The notes beneath the pieces are model-generated. The model ran no database searches. It saw nothing but the letters and a program-made list of their open reading frames with translations, and was not told where the DNA came from. Below are positions 25,402 to 35,932 of a stretch of 64,000 nt of DNA, piece after piece. Source of the stretch: Stachybotrys elegans (Eukaryota; Ascomycota; Sordariomycetes; Hypocreales; Stachybotryaceae). A program made the position numbers and the translations under genes. The stretch is taken from contig JAGPNK010000002.1 of assembly GCA_020746835.1 (NCBI GenBank), positions 1,612,001 through 1,676,000 of the forward strand. Direction: 5' to 3'. Position 1 is the first letter of the stretch; each line of letters opens with the position of its first letter.

Positions 25402-26226
25402 ATGAACTCGGTCAGAACCGCCAGGATGCCTTCCTCTGAACAACACGAGCAACACTCCTTCGACATGTCTGCCCACCTCAACGCATGGGACGCCTACTAC
25501 AACCCTTCTGTAAGAGCCTCCCCCCTTCCCCCTTGATAGGGAACAAGACACTAATCGCTCTCAAAAGCTGGTCAATTCACACTCAAATTCCTCAGATGCC
25601 GTGTCTGTCGTCTACTCCAGCCCCAACAGCACAACGGACGACGTCAGCCCCTTGCCCAACATGACGGCCGAAGACGACGACGCCTTGTCCGAGACGGCGG
25701 CCCCCAAGAGGAAGCGAGAGAATCGCTACAAGAACGCCCCTCAGTCCGTCCTCTCTGTGAGTTGAGCACCGCCCCAAACCTCCCTTGCCCTCTTCTGTCC
25801 GTTGGAGAATGACGGCCAGCTAATGCCACCCAGAGACGACGAGCTCAGAACCGTGCCTCCCAGCGAGCATATCGTGAGCGCAAGGAGCAGCGCATCCGCG
25901 ACCTCGAGCAGCTCCTCGAAGAGTCCAACCAGCGCTACCACTCCCTCGGCCAGGCCTACTCGGCCCTCCACACCGAGTGCTCCAAGCTGCAGGCCGAGCG
26001 CCAGCACCAGCACCAGCAAGCCTGCCGCCAGGTCTCGCCGCTCGTGGGTATCGACATGAGCCCAGAGAGCATCTCCTTTGCGGTCCCCCATCACCCCCAT
26101 CCTCACCCTCCTCATGCTGCTCCCCAGGCGCACCACACGCACATGCCCGTCTCGTTATACCAGAACCACTTCTTGGGCGACTACCCACCATCACCGCCCT
26201 CCGCGTCTTACTCAATCCGCCCTTGA
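25402..26226 (+). CDS. Yap-type bZIP transcription factor
   Basis: Exons 25402-25509, 25568-25756 and 25834-26226, all phase 0, give 229 residues. The basic region begins exactly at exon 3: RRRAQNRASQRAYRERKEQ, with the N-x2-A-S-Q-x-A-x-R signature of fungal Yap/Pap1-type bZIPs. It is followed by a leucine heptad helix (LEQLLEESNQRYHSLGQAY). A basic patch KRKRENRYK just upstream may serve as a nuclear signal. The C-terminal 75 residues are His/Pro-rich (PHHPHPHPPHAAPQAHH), with no cysteine-rich redox domain of the Yap1 kind, so this is not the main oxidative-stress Yap1. Small Yap-like bZIPs of this shape regulate stress or secondary metabolism in other fungi; the target here is unknown. The start was chosen as the first ATG in frame. 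Confidence 0.88.
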
Positions 26227-26709
26227 GGCTGCATGATGGCTTGTCCTTTTTGTCTCTACTGTAGGGGGCCATTCATGAAAACGGAGCATAAAGCGAAGGA
26301 TTTTGGAGGCGTTTCGGACACATGAGTTTGGGTTTCTTATCTTCTGCATCTTTCCCTTTCTATTCTTACCGCTGCTCCCTCCCTGGATGGGAAGTTGAAG
26401 GTGTCAGGTGTCTCGGCGTTGGATGGATGACGAGCTGTCAAGTTGGGCATGGCTATATATAAACATTAACGCTGCACGTATAGACCTGAAATAACGAGTT
26501 TATCTAGAGCAGGCATCGTCGCAGCACGCGCGATACCGTGCAAGAAATATTCATTTGACGCTCAATAACCCCAACAAACACGCCTTTGTCGTGACCCCTA
26601 GCAATCCTCGCGCAGTAGAAACACATGTAATGGTCCCAAAAGGTCCGGCTTACGCCCCAACGCCAGCCCTGCCAAACGCCAGCAGCAACTCCTGAGTTCC
26701 AAATCAAGC
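26227..26709. other. Convergent intergenic region, no gene seen
   Basis: 3' flanks of the bZIP gene and of RAD52, which run toward each other. Nothing else was recognised. Confidence 0.6.
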
Positions 26710-28370
26710 TCATGTCATTTTTTGCCTTTTCGCATCCACCCCCCCTGCAAGTCCTGCATCGACAGCCCCGGCTCCCATCTCATTGGTCGGCAGGTCGGCC
26801 AACGGCTGCCTCTGCTGCGCGCTGGGGTCGTTGGCCAACGGTCGCTTCATGGTAGGAGGCTTATAGGAGCTTCTGTTGGCCAAAGGACTACTAGGTCCAC
26901 CAGGCGCCCCTATTCGACGCGTGTAATCCAGAGAGGGGTTCACCACATTGGCCCTCAGCCCTTGGTTGTGGTTCATGGATGGGCGCACGGGCGTAAAGCT
27001 ATTTCCATTATGCCCGGGAGTCACGGCAGTGGTCGACGACGTTTGGCTAGCAGCGGGAGGAACGTGTTGGCCTCCCTTTGAAACGGGCTTCGAGCTGTTG
27101 TGGTCGATTCCGGGCGTCTTGCGAATGGATGGGCTCTCGGCTTTGGGGTTGAAGAGTTGGTTGGTTCGGGGCGCCACAAAGCCACCTTGTGATGCCTGCA
27201 GGCTGGTTTCCGGGAGCTGATTAACCGCCCTTGCGGAGAAGAATGCCACTGGCTCGTTTGACGTGGTGGATTGCGGCGCTTGTTGCGCCTGCTGCTGCGG
27301 CACAGCAGCACCGGCGGGGGCCGTTGGTCCCTGTCTGCCTTGTGGCATCTGTGCGGGCCGGCTCTGGTTCGCCACTCGGGTAGCATTCTGGGGCCCAGGG
27401 TGACTTTGGCCATGTTTTGGGGTTTGCGGAGGACGGCTTTCATTGCCTCCTGAGAAGGATCGGGTTGGGGGAGGAACCACCTGCGGTGGCACGGATGCGT
27501 GGTTCGGCACGATGATCTCGTCAGGGTGACCTTCTCCCGGCACGCAAAAGTCGGCACTGTCCAGTTCTACCACGGCATTAGTTTCCGGTTATCTTTGCTG
27601 CCAAGAGAGACCTACCTCCAAAGAAATCCTCAAACGAGTCCTCTGGGTCCGGCTTGAGGTCTGGGAGGGCCGGGGCAGCTGGTGCGGGTGCTGGCGCTGG
27701 CACTGGCGCTGCTGGTTGCGGCTTTACGGGCTCCTTTTTGACGATAAAGTCCGAGTGGCGGTGGAGGTTGTCAGGGTTGAACTTGGTGGGCTGGACCTTG
27801 AGTTTGGTGACTTGCTTGACATAGTCTTGGTCGTAGATGCAGTTTCCCAGCACGTTTCCAAAGCTCCTCAACGCCCTCTTCAGGCCATCTGTCGTTCCTT
27901 CCTTCTTGGCCTTCTCAAATGCCATTGCTTTCCCCTTCGCGTTGTCGATGGATCCATAGCCGATGTCCTCGTGATACGTTCCATTTCGAAGCGTGACACG
28001 CACAATCACGGAAAGCCCGATGCTGACACGCTGCGTCTGGGGGTTCTCGTCGGCGAAATCGACCTGTATGTTCTGTATAGACGATGACCATCCGTTGAAG
28101 CCAAAGACTTCGTTTGCGAGCGCGATACACTTCTCGGCCGTGAGGTAGTGAACTCGGCTGCCACCAGGTCCTGCTCGTGAGGAAATGTATTCGGGGCCGA
28201 GTTTCTTGTCGAGTTTGGAAGATATGACGGCAAGCTGGTCTGGAGTCCACTCAAACGCCCCAGGCTTGCTCTCCTCGAAGGGGTTTGCCCATGCTGTGTG
28301 CTGCTCGCCTGACCTAGACACGGTATTAGAAGCTGAGGTGGCGAGGGACATGGGGGACAAACGCAGGCAT
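26710..28370 (-). CDS. RAD52: RAD52 homologous-recombination protein
   Basis: Exons (minus) 28370-28363, 28313-27616 and 27566-26710 sum to 1563 nt, 520 residues. The N-terminal ring-forming DNA-annealing domain (residues 20-200) is unmistakable: LGPEYISSRAGPGG, ALANEVFGFNGWSS, GTYHEDIGYGSI, KKEGTTDGLKRALRSFGN and GNCIYDQDYV. The rest is Pro/Gln-rich and disordered, where other fungal Rad52 proteins bind Rad51 and RPA. Rad52 loads Rad51 and anneals single strands during break repair in the nucleus. The 8-nt first exon (MPA-) with a GTTTGT donor is preferred because it gives an N-terminus like MPASGEQH. A two-exon alternative starting at the in-frame ATG 28352 (MSLATSAS) would add ten residues. 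Neighbouring STS1 lies upstream on the same strand. Confidence 0.93.
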
Positions 28371-29128
28371 GGTGGAAGAAAAGCGCAGTCTCTATTCTGT
28401 CATCTACCAGAGGTCGACGTTTCCGAGCTGTGCGTCGAATGCAAAGTCGTGGGGTTACAGTGGATGTCGCCGCGTCGTCGAGAATGATTGAAAGTCGCGT
28501 CCTGCTCATGTTTGAGTGTCGGGCGTGGCGCGGGTCCAGGCACCAACCCACCACTACTATGACGGGAAAGCACGTGATCTTGTATCCCTATCGCTTCGAC
28601 CAGACCAAAGATAACACTTAATTACATCACTACCATGGCTTTAATAAGGTTGCATTGGTTTCATGGTGATCTAATACATAGGTAGGTCATTCAATGACAT
28701 GAATGGCATCATTGAGGTAAGTCAGTATTTGCACATCCAATGCAATCCATTCTCTTGAAACTCCGCCAGAGTGAAGAATTATGAGAACGCAGCTTCATCA
28801 ATGACGTTGTGCATTATTGGGTGAAGAGGTGCTCGTAGTATATTGCGTAACCCATTGCTTTGCTACGGTATGCTTGACCTATAGAAGAAACTGTGCCTAT
28901 ATGCATGGACCTCTTTCTGGAGCTAGAGGTACCGGTATCCGTACAACCGTTTACCAGATTTGCCACTCTCAAAATGAAGGAAAGGGATATCAGGGTAGAA
29001 AAACAAAACGCCATTCCATCCAGCCGTGCAGGAAATCATGTCCGGAGTCTATGTGAGCCTTATGCAAAGTATCGTCATGACACGTGTCGTGAATGCAGGA
29101 TTCGTTCCAATCCTGGAGCGAGCTTGAA
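28371..29128. other. Intergenic, RAD52 promoter, no gene seen
   Basis: The region between the RAD52 start and the STS1 3' end is AT-richer than its neighbours near 28610-28800. No gene was recognised. Confidence 0.5.
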
Positions 29129-30084
29129 CTACCATGGTCCAACCCTGACGGGAGCGCCATAGGTGCCCGACATTAGCTGGTTAAGGATGGAACTCTGTTC
29201 CGAGGCTACCTGGCTCTGAGCCGGGTCCATCCATCCCACACTATTTGCCATGGCGGCCATGGCGCTTCCGAGGCGTCCGCCAGATCGTTCATTGTGCCGC
29301 GTCAAGGTTTGATCCCATCCGCCCGAGTAGAGATTGAAGCCACCAGCCCGCTTGGCTGCCTCGTTGATCACCAGTGCCCATGCTCGCGAGATTTCTTCGT
29401 ATGCGTTTTCCTTGTGATGGCGGTAGGGCAGGGCCTCCCAGTTGGGCAGATCATGGATGAAGTCGGTGGCGCCGTGGAGGAATTCAAGAGATTTCGTCGG
29501 TTGCATCTCGATGGGAGGCAGGAACTGAGGGGTGAAGTCGGACAATGCCTCGATAAGGGCGACAAGGGCGTCTTTAACACGATAGTAGGTGTACTCGGGG
29601 CTCGATTCTCCATACGGGACGGCGTCGTTCAGTCGATTCTTGTATCCTTGCAGGATTTCCAAAGTGGAGGATACAGATGGCCGAGGGGCGTCGGAAACGA
29701 CCTCGTGTCCGATGGCTGGGTGCTGCTCACAGATGCGTTCGAGGACGGAACGCAGCTGCTGGGTATCCAAGGTCTCCAGGAGGCGAGGGAGAGTAAGAGG
29801 CCGGCCGATGACTTCGTTGGATCGAGCTTTCTTGGAGGCCCGGATTAGGGGTCGTGCTGATATCGCTGGGGAGTTGGTCGGAGACATGGTTTCGTCGCCA
29901 TCTTCGTCGGCTTTTCGCTTGCGGCCCATCATGGGGTGCATGGGTGAGACTAGGAGAGGTCAGTAGCTGCTGCAGAGGCTGGGGGCAGATGCGGGAGCGG
30001 CTTACGAGTTCTTTGGGGTGATAAACGAGAGGCTTCGTGGAGATGAGGGAAGACGGGCGGCTGTGGCGACAGCAGTACGTTCAT
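29129..30084 (-). CDS. STS1: STS1/Cut8 nuclear proteasome tether
   Basis: Exons (minus) 30084-30006 and 29949-29129 sum to 900 nt, 299 residues. The protein has the Cut8/Sts1 layout: an N-terminal tail with two basic clusters (GRKRKADED and RASKKARS) that would act as nuclear signals, then the helical bundle with LLETLDTQQLRSVLERICEQ, LVALIEALSDFTPQF and HDLPNWEALPYR, and the C-terminal domain with EISRAWALVINEAAKRAGG. The family holds the 26S proteasome at the nuclear envelope and helps import it, linking protein turnover to DNA repair and mitosis. The first exon (MNVLLSPQPPVFP) is required for the usual N-terminal motif and splices in phase to LSPMHPMMG. Confidence 0.9.
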
Positions 30085-31499
30085 GATGGCAAGCGCCAGC
30101 CAGTCAGCAGAATTTTGAACAAGACAGGCGGCGTATATGCGGTATTTCGACAGCGGCTGATGGCTGGTGATGATGATGGGATGGCACCGTTTGGCGGAGG
30201 ATGACGGGCTGGGTTGGGAAAGGAGGAAAAGTCGAAAAGGAAGTTCGGTGCAGACCGAGAATCTGAGTCGAGGATGGATCCGTGCGGAGGGACAAATACC
30301 AATACCTGACTCCCGCTAAGAGACCACTAACGGCTTAGTACCTTGCCAGAGGTACCTCACCTCAGATAGGCCCTCGTGAGGAGCGGCGGGTGGGTCCACT
30401 GAACCAAAGAGGCGCACTCAATCCCTTAGCCCGTAAACAGACTCACCCGCAGCATCAGCCGGGGCAGGCAGCGGAAAGCGGTCAAGGAAAAAGTCTCTTC
30501 CTCGGCACCAGCACGGGGCAGCTTGCAGGGGTCGGCGGGCAGCCAAGGCGACTTGTTGTGCCGTCCAGTACTCCAGAGACGCTTGTTGCTATGGGCCGGG
30601 GTGGGAGGAGGGGCTGGGCGAGGGTTGGAAACAACCCAGGTGGGGGATCATGGCATTAGACTTGGAGCCTCCAGCTGGCATTGCAGGCCCGGAGTGAAGT
30701 GGCCTACCTTTACGAGGAGGAATAGATCCACACGTGATGTTTTCGCATGCTTGCTTACTTTATGTACTATGCTTTAGTATGTTGATTAGCTTCGAATGAC
30801 CCGGGAACATGGATTCCATCTTGGGGTGAATGCTACGTAATTTCATGCTGATGCTTGGGCGCCAAAGAGTCAGATACCAATGGATGGGACAATCCGTACA
30901 GACTGCAGCGCCAACAAACCAGTGCGTCATCCCCTGCCTCCAGAGCCCGTGCGCGCGTGGGATTGCCCAATGTGAACAGGCAATTTCTATATCTGCTGCA
31001 TCGAATAGCTCGCGCCATCGGGCAGCCACGGCAAGAAATTAATCAGGAGGAGGGGAATGAAATTAAGACCACTTCCATGTGGCGCCAGGATCAGTGTTCA
31101 GCCCACAGCCCCATGTTCCATGGAACGATTTAAATTCATTTCATGCTGCAATGTCAAAAACGCATGCCGTATACGACGCAATTTGGGTCGCTGTTCCGTC
31201 AAGCGATAGATGTCATATTGCGTATCAACCAAGGTGCCCCTTATTCTGATGGGAAACCAAAAAACAGCGCAGGAATGGCGTCAATGAATCTATACGCAAC
31301 CGGCCATCCTCCCGGGTAGGATGACCCCACGCAAACTTAACCCGATAGCCCCGCCACGATTCGCTACTCCAGAGGAAAAGAAGTGGAGGTACTAAGCTAG
31401 AACGGCTGCTTATCGCTTATCACCTCGAAGGCTGAAGGGGAAGAAAAAAAAAACCCAACACAAGGATTTTCGTAGAGGCAGAACAGCCAAACAACGAAA
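30085..31499. other. Divergent intergenic region, no gene seen
   Basis: 1.4 kb between STS1 (minus) and NOP13 (plus), holding both promoters. Open frames on both strands lack family motifs. An A10 tract occurs just before the NOP13 start. Confidence 0.5.
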
Positions 31500-32693
31500 A
31501 TGACATCAGACTCGGAGAAATCCCCCAGCCCGGAGGTCGAGGCAAGGGCCACCTCTGCTGCCAAGCGGAAATCCACGATTGACGAAATCGAGGTTGATCT
31601 AACCGCACCCGAGCCTCCCTCCAAGCGAGCACGCAGAGCCCTCAAGAAGGGCAAGCCTCTCCCAGCCAAGCCCAACAGCGACGAAGAGAAGGAGAAGGGC
31701 GAGGGTGATCAGAAGGAGAAGAAGGAGAAGCCCAGGTCGGAACATGGCGTCTGGATCGGCAACCTGCCCTTCACAGTGACTGCGGCCGAACTCCGCAACT
31801 GGCTCATTGAAAACTCGGGAGGCGTCATCACGAGCGAGGCGATTGTGCGAATCAAGCTCCCCACGACAAAGGAACCCGGCGCAAAGGAAGCTGGCGCAAA
31901 GGGCAAGAACAAGGGATTTGCCTACGTCGACTTCACCGACATTGGCGGCAAAGTGGCAGCCATTGCGCTGTCCGAGACGGGTCTTGGTGGCCGCCGACTG
32001 CTCATCAAGGATTCGAAATCATTCGAAGGCCGCCCGGAAAAGGCAAAGGAAGAAGATGGCGAGGAGGGCGAGGGCGCCGATGGAAAGACGGGCCAGGCCG
32101 CCCAAAAGGACACCAATGCCAGCAGAAAGGTCTTTGTCGGCAACATGAGCTTCCAGACGACCGAAGACGACGTGAGACACAATTTTGAAAAGTGCGGCGA
32201 GATTGAATGGGTCAAGGTTGCGACATTCGAGGATACAGGCAAATGCAAGGGCTTTGGATGGGTCAAGTTCCGAGAGCCCGAGGCGGCTGCTTGGGCCGTC
32301 AAGGGCTTTGTCAAGATCAAGGAGGAGGTGGAGACGGAGGAGGACTTTGCCGACCCAGAGGACGAGGATGAGGACAAGGCCAAGGAGAAGCAGTTCAAGA
32401 CGCGCAAGTGGTGGGTAAACCGCATCCACGGCCGCAATCTAAAGCTGGAGCTGGCCGAGGACGATCAACTGCGGTACAAGAAGCGGTTCGGCAAGGACGC
32501 CAAGAAGAACGGCGAGCAGCGGGAGCCCAAGGCAAGGAATAACCGGCCATACAACAAGGACGGAGATGCGTCTGAGCCACAAGCAGCCTCGGAGCCCTCG
32601 AACAAGCCCCTGAAGGAGGCGGACAACATATACGAGGCAAGGCTGAAGGGTGTCGTGGTGAAGCACACAGGTACCAAGATGACATTCGATTAG
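31500..32693 (+). CDS. NOP13: NOP13-like nucleolar protein with two RRMs
   Basis: One exon, 397 residues. An acidic/basic N-terminal tail (KSTIDEIEVDL, KRARRALKKGK) precedes RRM1 from about residue 82, with RNP2 VWIGNLPF and RNP1 KGFAYVDF. A Glu/Gly-rich linker leads to RRM2 from about residue 210, with RNP2 VFVGNMSF and RNP1 KGFGWVKF. RRM2 carries an acidic insertion (EEDFADPEDEDEDK) before its last strand, NLKLELA. The basic C-terminus includes KKRFGKDAKK. This order and the acidic insert match Nop13, a nucleolar pre-ribosome protein of yeast with partly defined function. The start ATG follows an A-rich leader, good for fungi. Confidence 0.87.
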   Translation: MTSDSEKSPSPEVEARATSAAKRKSTIDEIEVDLTAPEPPSKRARRALKKGKPLPAKPNSDEEKEKGEGDQKEKKEKPRSEHGVWIGNLPFTVTAAELRNWLIENSGGVITSEAIVRIKLPTTKEPGAKEAGAKGKNKGFAYVDFTDIGGKVAAIALSETGLGGRRLLIKDSKSFEGRPEKAKEEDGEEGEGADGKTGQAAQKDTNASRKVFVGNMSFQTTEDDVRHNFEKCGEIEWVKVATFEDTGKCKGFGWVKFREPEAAAWAVKGFVKIKEEVETEEDFADPEDEDEDKAKEKQFKTRKWWVNRIHGRNLKLELAEDDQLRYKKRFGKDAKKNGEQREPKARNNRPYNKDGDASEPQAASEPSNKPLKEADNIYEARLKGVVVKHTGTKMTFD

Positions 32694-32816
32694 CGGAATT
32701 GAGATATACTGAAGTCCACTATAATGTGAGGGCGTAAATGGAGGTAGTTTTGGTATAGTAATGACACCTCGCGTGTGTACGTTGCAGCCACCCCGCATTT
32801 CTCCCGCTCGTCCGGT

Positions 32817-32901
32817 CGTGTCATTGAGTTGAACGTGTCATTGAGTTGAACGTGTCATTGAGTTGAACGTGTCATTGAGTTGAACGTGTCATTGAGTTGA
32901 A
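32817..32901. repeat. Five perfect tandem copies of a 17-bp unit
   Basis: The unit CGTGTCATTGAGTTGAA is repeated five times without a mismatch, in the 257 bp between NOP13 and the DsbA-like gene. Seventeen is not a multiple of three and no coding frame crosses it. Perfect identity implies recent expansion by slippage. It could lie in the NOP13 3' UTR or the next promoter. Confidence 0.95.
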
Positions 32902-32950
32902 CCTTCTATCCTCGCAACATCACAACCAAAATACACATAAATATTAAAAG

Positions 32951-33732
32951 ATGTATGAGTCGAATGTGGTCTTCACACTGGACACCATCTGCCCATGGTA
33001 AGCGCTGGCTGCACTCACAGTATCATGACGACTTGGTCGATAGCTGACAGGCACAGGACATTCGTCGCAAAGAAGAGGTAAGCCCTAGCCATAGGCCTCT
33101 GGTACATGACTTAATTATGCTTCAGGCTGGACCAGGCCATCGAGCAAGTGAGATCCTCGCCAAGCGCCTCGGCCATCGCATTTACTCTGCGCTTTGATCC
33201 ATTCCAGCTGCAGCCCGACCTGCCGGAGACGACCGACAAGCAGGAATGGTACCTCGAGAACAAGCACATGGGCAACGCGGAAGCCCAGAAGATGTACCAC
33301 GAGCACATGAAGGCTCTGGCCAGCAGCGTTGATGCCGACCTCCGCTTCGATGGCCATATAGGTAACACGTTCCACGCGCACCGCGTCATCCAGCATTTCC
33401 AGGAGGAGGCCGGGCCTGAGACGGCGAACCGTCTCGTCGATGTGCTGTACCGCCGGTACTTTTGCGAGGCCAGGCACCCGGCCGCCGACGACACGCTGAT
33501 CGAAGCATGCACCGAAGCAGGCATTGACGAGAAGGAGGCCAGGCGTGTGGTCGAGGACCGCTCCCTCGGCGAGAGAGAGCTCAAGCAGACGCTCAACAGT
33601 GTGGGCATGGACGTGGACGCCGTCCCGGTGGTGCGCATCGAGGGGAGGAGGCGAGACATTACGCTTACGGGGGCCAAAGAGGTGGCGGCCTATGTCAAGG
33701 CTTTGGAGACGGTCACGAAGGAGAGCGCATGA
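32951..33732 (+). CDS. DsbA/FrnE-like thioredoxin-fold protein
   Basis: Exons 32951-32997, 33057-33077 and 33126-33732 sum to 675 nt, 224 residues. It belongs to the DSBA-like oxidoreductase family (FrnE / 2-hydroxychromene-2-carboxylate isomerase type). The first strand and active-site helix read VVFTLDTICPWTFVAKKRL, FRFDPF-like LRFDPFQLQPDLP follows, and NTFHAHRVIQHF and VPVVRIEG (cis-Pro region) complete the fold. The active site is CPWT, not CPWC, so a classical dithiol exchange is not possible with this motif alone. Glutathione-dependent or single-cysteine chemistry is the alternative, as in GST kappa relatives. No signal peptide is visible, so it is probably cytosolic. The 21-nt middle exon is very short, but both its splice junctions are in phase and yield the conserved CPWTFVAKKRLDQA. 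Confidence 0.85.
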
Positions 33733-34015
33733 GATGAATAATATATAAATGGCTCAAGATAAGGATATAAGCTACCTAAAGAAACGCCAATGGATTGCTC
33801 CACGAGAAAGACAAAGGAAATGTAGAGTACATGAATGATGGACAATAGTAGGTATCAGGCATTACAAGTCATAAGTTTCGTTCCGACCAGACGGTCTCGT
33901 TCCACCGTTTTTCTTTCTTTTTTCTTTTCTCTTCTTTTCTTTTCTTCTTTTCTTCTTTTATTCTTCTTTTTAAAATTTTTTCTTCTTTTTCTTTCTTTTC
34001 TTTTGTCTCGTCATG
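33733..34015. other. Convergent spacer with a pyrimidine tract
   Basis: Between the convergent DsbA-like and F-box-like genes. From about 33905 to 34005 the plus strand is almost pure C/T with TTTCT units, read as an A/G-rich end in the minus-strand transcript. Confidence 0.7.
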
Positions 34016-35932
34016 TCATGATCGGCTGAACATCAATGGTACCAGTAGGCTCTGGCTCTCAAACGGCCTCCGATCTTCGAGTACTTCCCGGCTGCAGCCG
34101 TAGAACTCTCGGCTGGCCATGAAGCGGCAGGCCGAGACGGCGTCGGCTACGCGTGGCTTCTTGCTGGAGAACTCGCCGCGGAGCTTCATGAGCACGGCGG
34201 CCTTGGCCTTCTGCAGCGCGCTGACGCGGGCGGCGGCGTCCTCGGCGAGCAGGCGGTGGGCTTCCTCCTTCTCAATGTCGCGCTGGACGGCGGTGATGCC
34301 GTCGTCGGGCGCGTGGTAGGCGGAGGGGTCATATACGGTGGGCTGGAGGAGGACGGGCCGAGGGTCGGAGATGAGGATGGGGGCGGTGATGGTGGACTTG
34401 GGCATAGGGGTCATGGGGCGGAGGATGTCGGACTCGAGGGATGGCTTCAGGTGTGGCCGTGAGGGCTGGCGGCGGTGGAAGATGCTTGGGGACTTGTGGA
34501 GGACGGGCTCTGGCTCGTCGTCGCGGTGCTTTCTGCGACGACGGCGGCGCTTCCTCAGCTTCGTCGTGAAGCTGAGGGTAGATTCTTGGGCTTCTGTGAG
34601 CTCGCTGGGGTAATCTTCAAAGTCTCTGGGGTAGTCTTCTAGACCCAGACCCCCGAGGTCTAGATCGAAGAGCTCTCTGCTCGCGGCCTCGACGGCGGCG
34701 CTGGGGGTGGGCAAGTCATCCACGCTCTCGGTAGTGAGGAGGCTGCACTCGGAGTCGGCGGTGAGGCTGCTCCTGGACCACATGTCGTCGCTATCTATGG
34801 GCGCCAGGGCCTCCTCCCAGTTGCCGTTGTTGATGAGGACGACGTTCTCAAAGTCGTACTCCTTGACCGTCTTGCGGTGGGAGCAGATGAGCTCCTTGAG
34901 CTGGGGAGCGTTCATGGTGGCATTGCGGATCTGCAAGTAGCGCAGCTTGGGGAAGTGGATGGGTGTACGGGTAGGACGTAGGGGAAGGGGGGACATGGGC
35001 GACGTGACCTCGTGGAAGAGCTTCTTGGTAGAGCGAGGAGGAGCGAAGAGGGGGTCCGCGGCCAGGGAAACGGGGCAAGGGCCCTTGTGGTTGATCCAGG
35101 CAAAGGTGAACTTCTCGAGCTGGGGAGCAAAGTTGCGGATATAGTCATCGATGACCTTGAGGTGGTCGAGGCCGGGAGAGGGGCCGTAAAAGTCCCAGGC
35201 CTCGACGGAGATGTGCATCTTCCTGATCTGCTTCCACCGGCGAGCCGCCGAGGGTACAGTGCCGAAGCCTTGGACGTGGCGGAGGTAGTTGAAGGAGGAA
35301 GGGTGCATGGAGGAGAGGGAGAGCTTGTGGAGGTTGAGCAGGGGGGCACGCTCGACGGCAATGCGCAGGCTGATGAGGGCATAGTCGACAATGTCGCGGC
35401 GATACCTCTCGCTGGGGTCTTGGCCAGGGCAGCGGATAGTGAGGTGGCGGATGTTGGGGATCATCTTCATGGCGTGGATGAAGCTGGGGACGTTTGTGGC
35501 GGCGTGGAACAGGGGAGGGTACTGCTGGGTCAGGATGTCGCCCAGCTCCGTGTTGGCGTACTTGGGGCGGGTGAGGACGGAGCCCATGCTAGTGTGCGGC
35601 GTGTAGAGGAAGTTGATCTCATGGCCGGTGAGCGGGTGGATGAGGGGAGGCAGGAAGGTGGCCTCGGAGTGGGGGAAGTAGAAGGTGAGGTGCTCGATGT
35701 GGTGGCCGATGCGGCCGAGGGCGGCGACGCGCGAGGCGCGGGTGAAGGAGCTGGCGTTGAAGGAGACGGTGACACGGGTGAAGAGGTGCTTGGTGACGAT
35801 GTCGCGGCAGGCCGAGGAGGTCTGGCGCAGGGCGCACAGGTCGGCCGTGGAGAGGAGGGGGAGGAGGTGGCTCTTGATGTGGTGGCTCCTCAGGAGGGCA
35901 TCGAGAAACTGTTCTGAGGAAGCCATATCCAT
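34016..35932 (-). CDS. F-box-like hypothetical protein
   Basis: Single exon, 638 residues, starting MDMASSEQF. An N-terminal F-box-like segment runs from about residue 10 to 50 (IKSHLLPLLSTADLCALRQ, TSSACRDIVTKHLF), followed by a long region with leucine-rich, LRR-like spacing (IRHLTIRCPG, LLNLHKLSLSS, LEKFTFAWINH, PKLRYLQIRN). This is the layout of the large fungal F-box families, where the box binds Skp1 in an SCF ubiquitin ligase and the LRR part selects a substrate. The C-terminal third is Ser/Asp-rich with a basic patch RKRRRRRRKHR, probably a nuclear signal. The F-box is weak by eye, so the SCF role is inferred. The opposite strand has a long mirrored open frame caused by high GC; it is a shadow. 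Confidence 0.72.
   Translation of the reverse strand: MDMASSEQFLDALLRSHHIKSHLLPLLSTADLCALRQTSSACRDIVTKHLFTRVTVSFNASSFTRASRVAALGRIGHHIEHLTFYFPHSEATFLPPLIHPLTGHEINFLYTPHTSMGSVLTRPKYANTELGDILTQQYPPLFHAATNVPSFIHAMKMIPNIRHLTIRCPGQDPSERYRRDIVDYALISLRIAVERAPLLNLHKLSLSSMHPSSFNYLRHVQGFGTVPSAARRWKQIRKMHISVEAWDFYGPSPGLDHLKVIDDYIRNFAPQLEKFTFAWINHKGPCPVSLAADPLFAPPRSTKKLFHEVTSPMSPLPLRPTRTPIHFPKLRYLQIRNATMNAPQLKELICSHRKTVKEYDFENVVLINNGNWEEALAPIDSDDMWSRSSLTADSECSLLTTESVDDLPTPSAAVEAASRELFDLDLGGLGLEDYPRDFEDYPSELTEAQESTLSFTTKLRKRRRRRRKHRDDEPEPVLHKSPSIFHRRQPSRPHLKPSLESDILRPMTPMPKSTITAPILISDPRPVLLQPTVYDPSAYHAPDDGITAVQRDIEKEEAHRLLAEDAAARVSALQKAKAAVLMKLRGEFSSKKPRVADAVSACRFMASREFYGCSREVLEDRRPFESQSLLVPLMFSRS

Noticed and set aside
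32817..32901. CRISPR-like array
   Set aside because: Units are directly adjacent with no spacers, in a eukaryotic genome; it is a simple tandem repeat.
35012..35917. Long plus-strand open frame of 301 codons
   Set aside because: It mirrors the F-box-like gene on the minus strand; its Gly/Val/Glu-rich composition is the complement of GC-rich codons.
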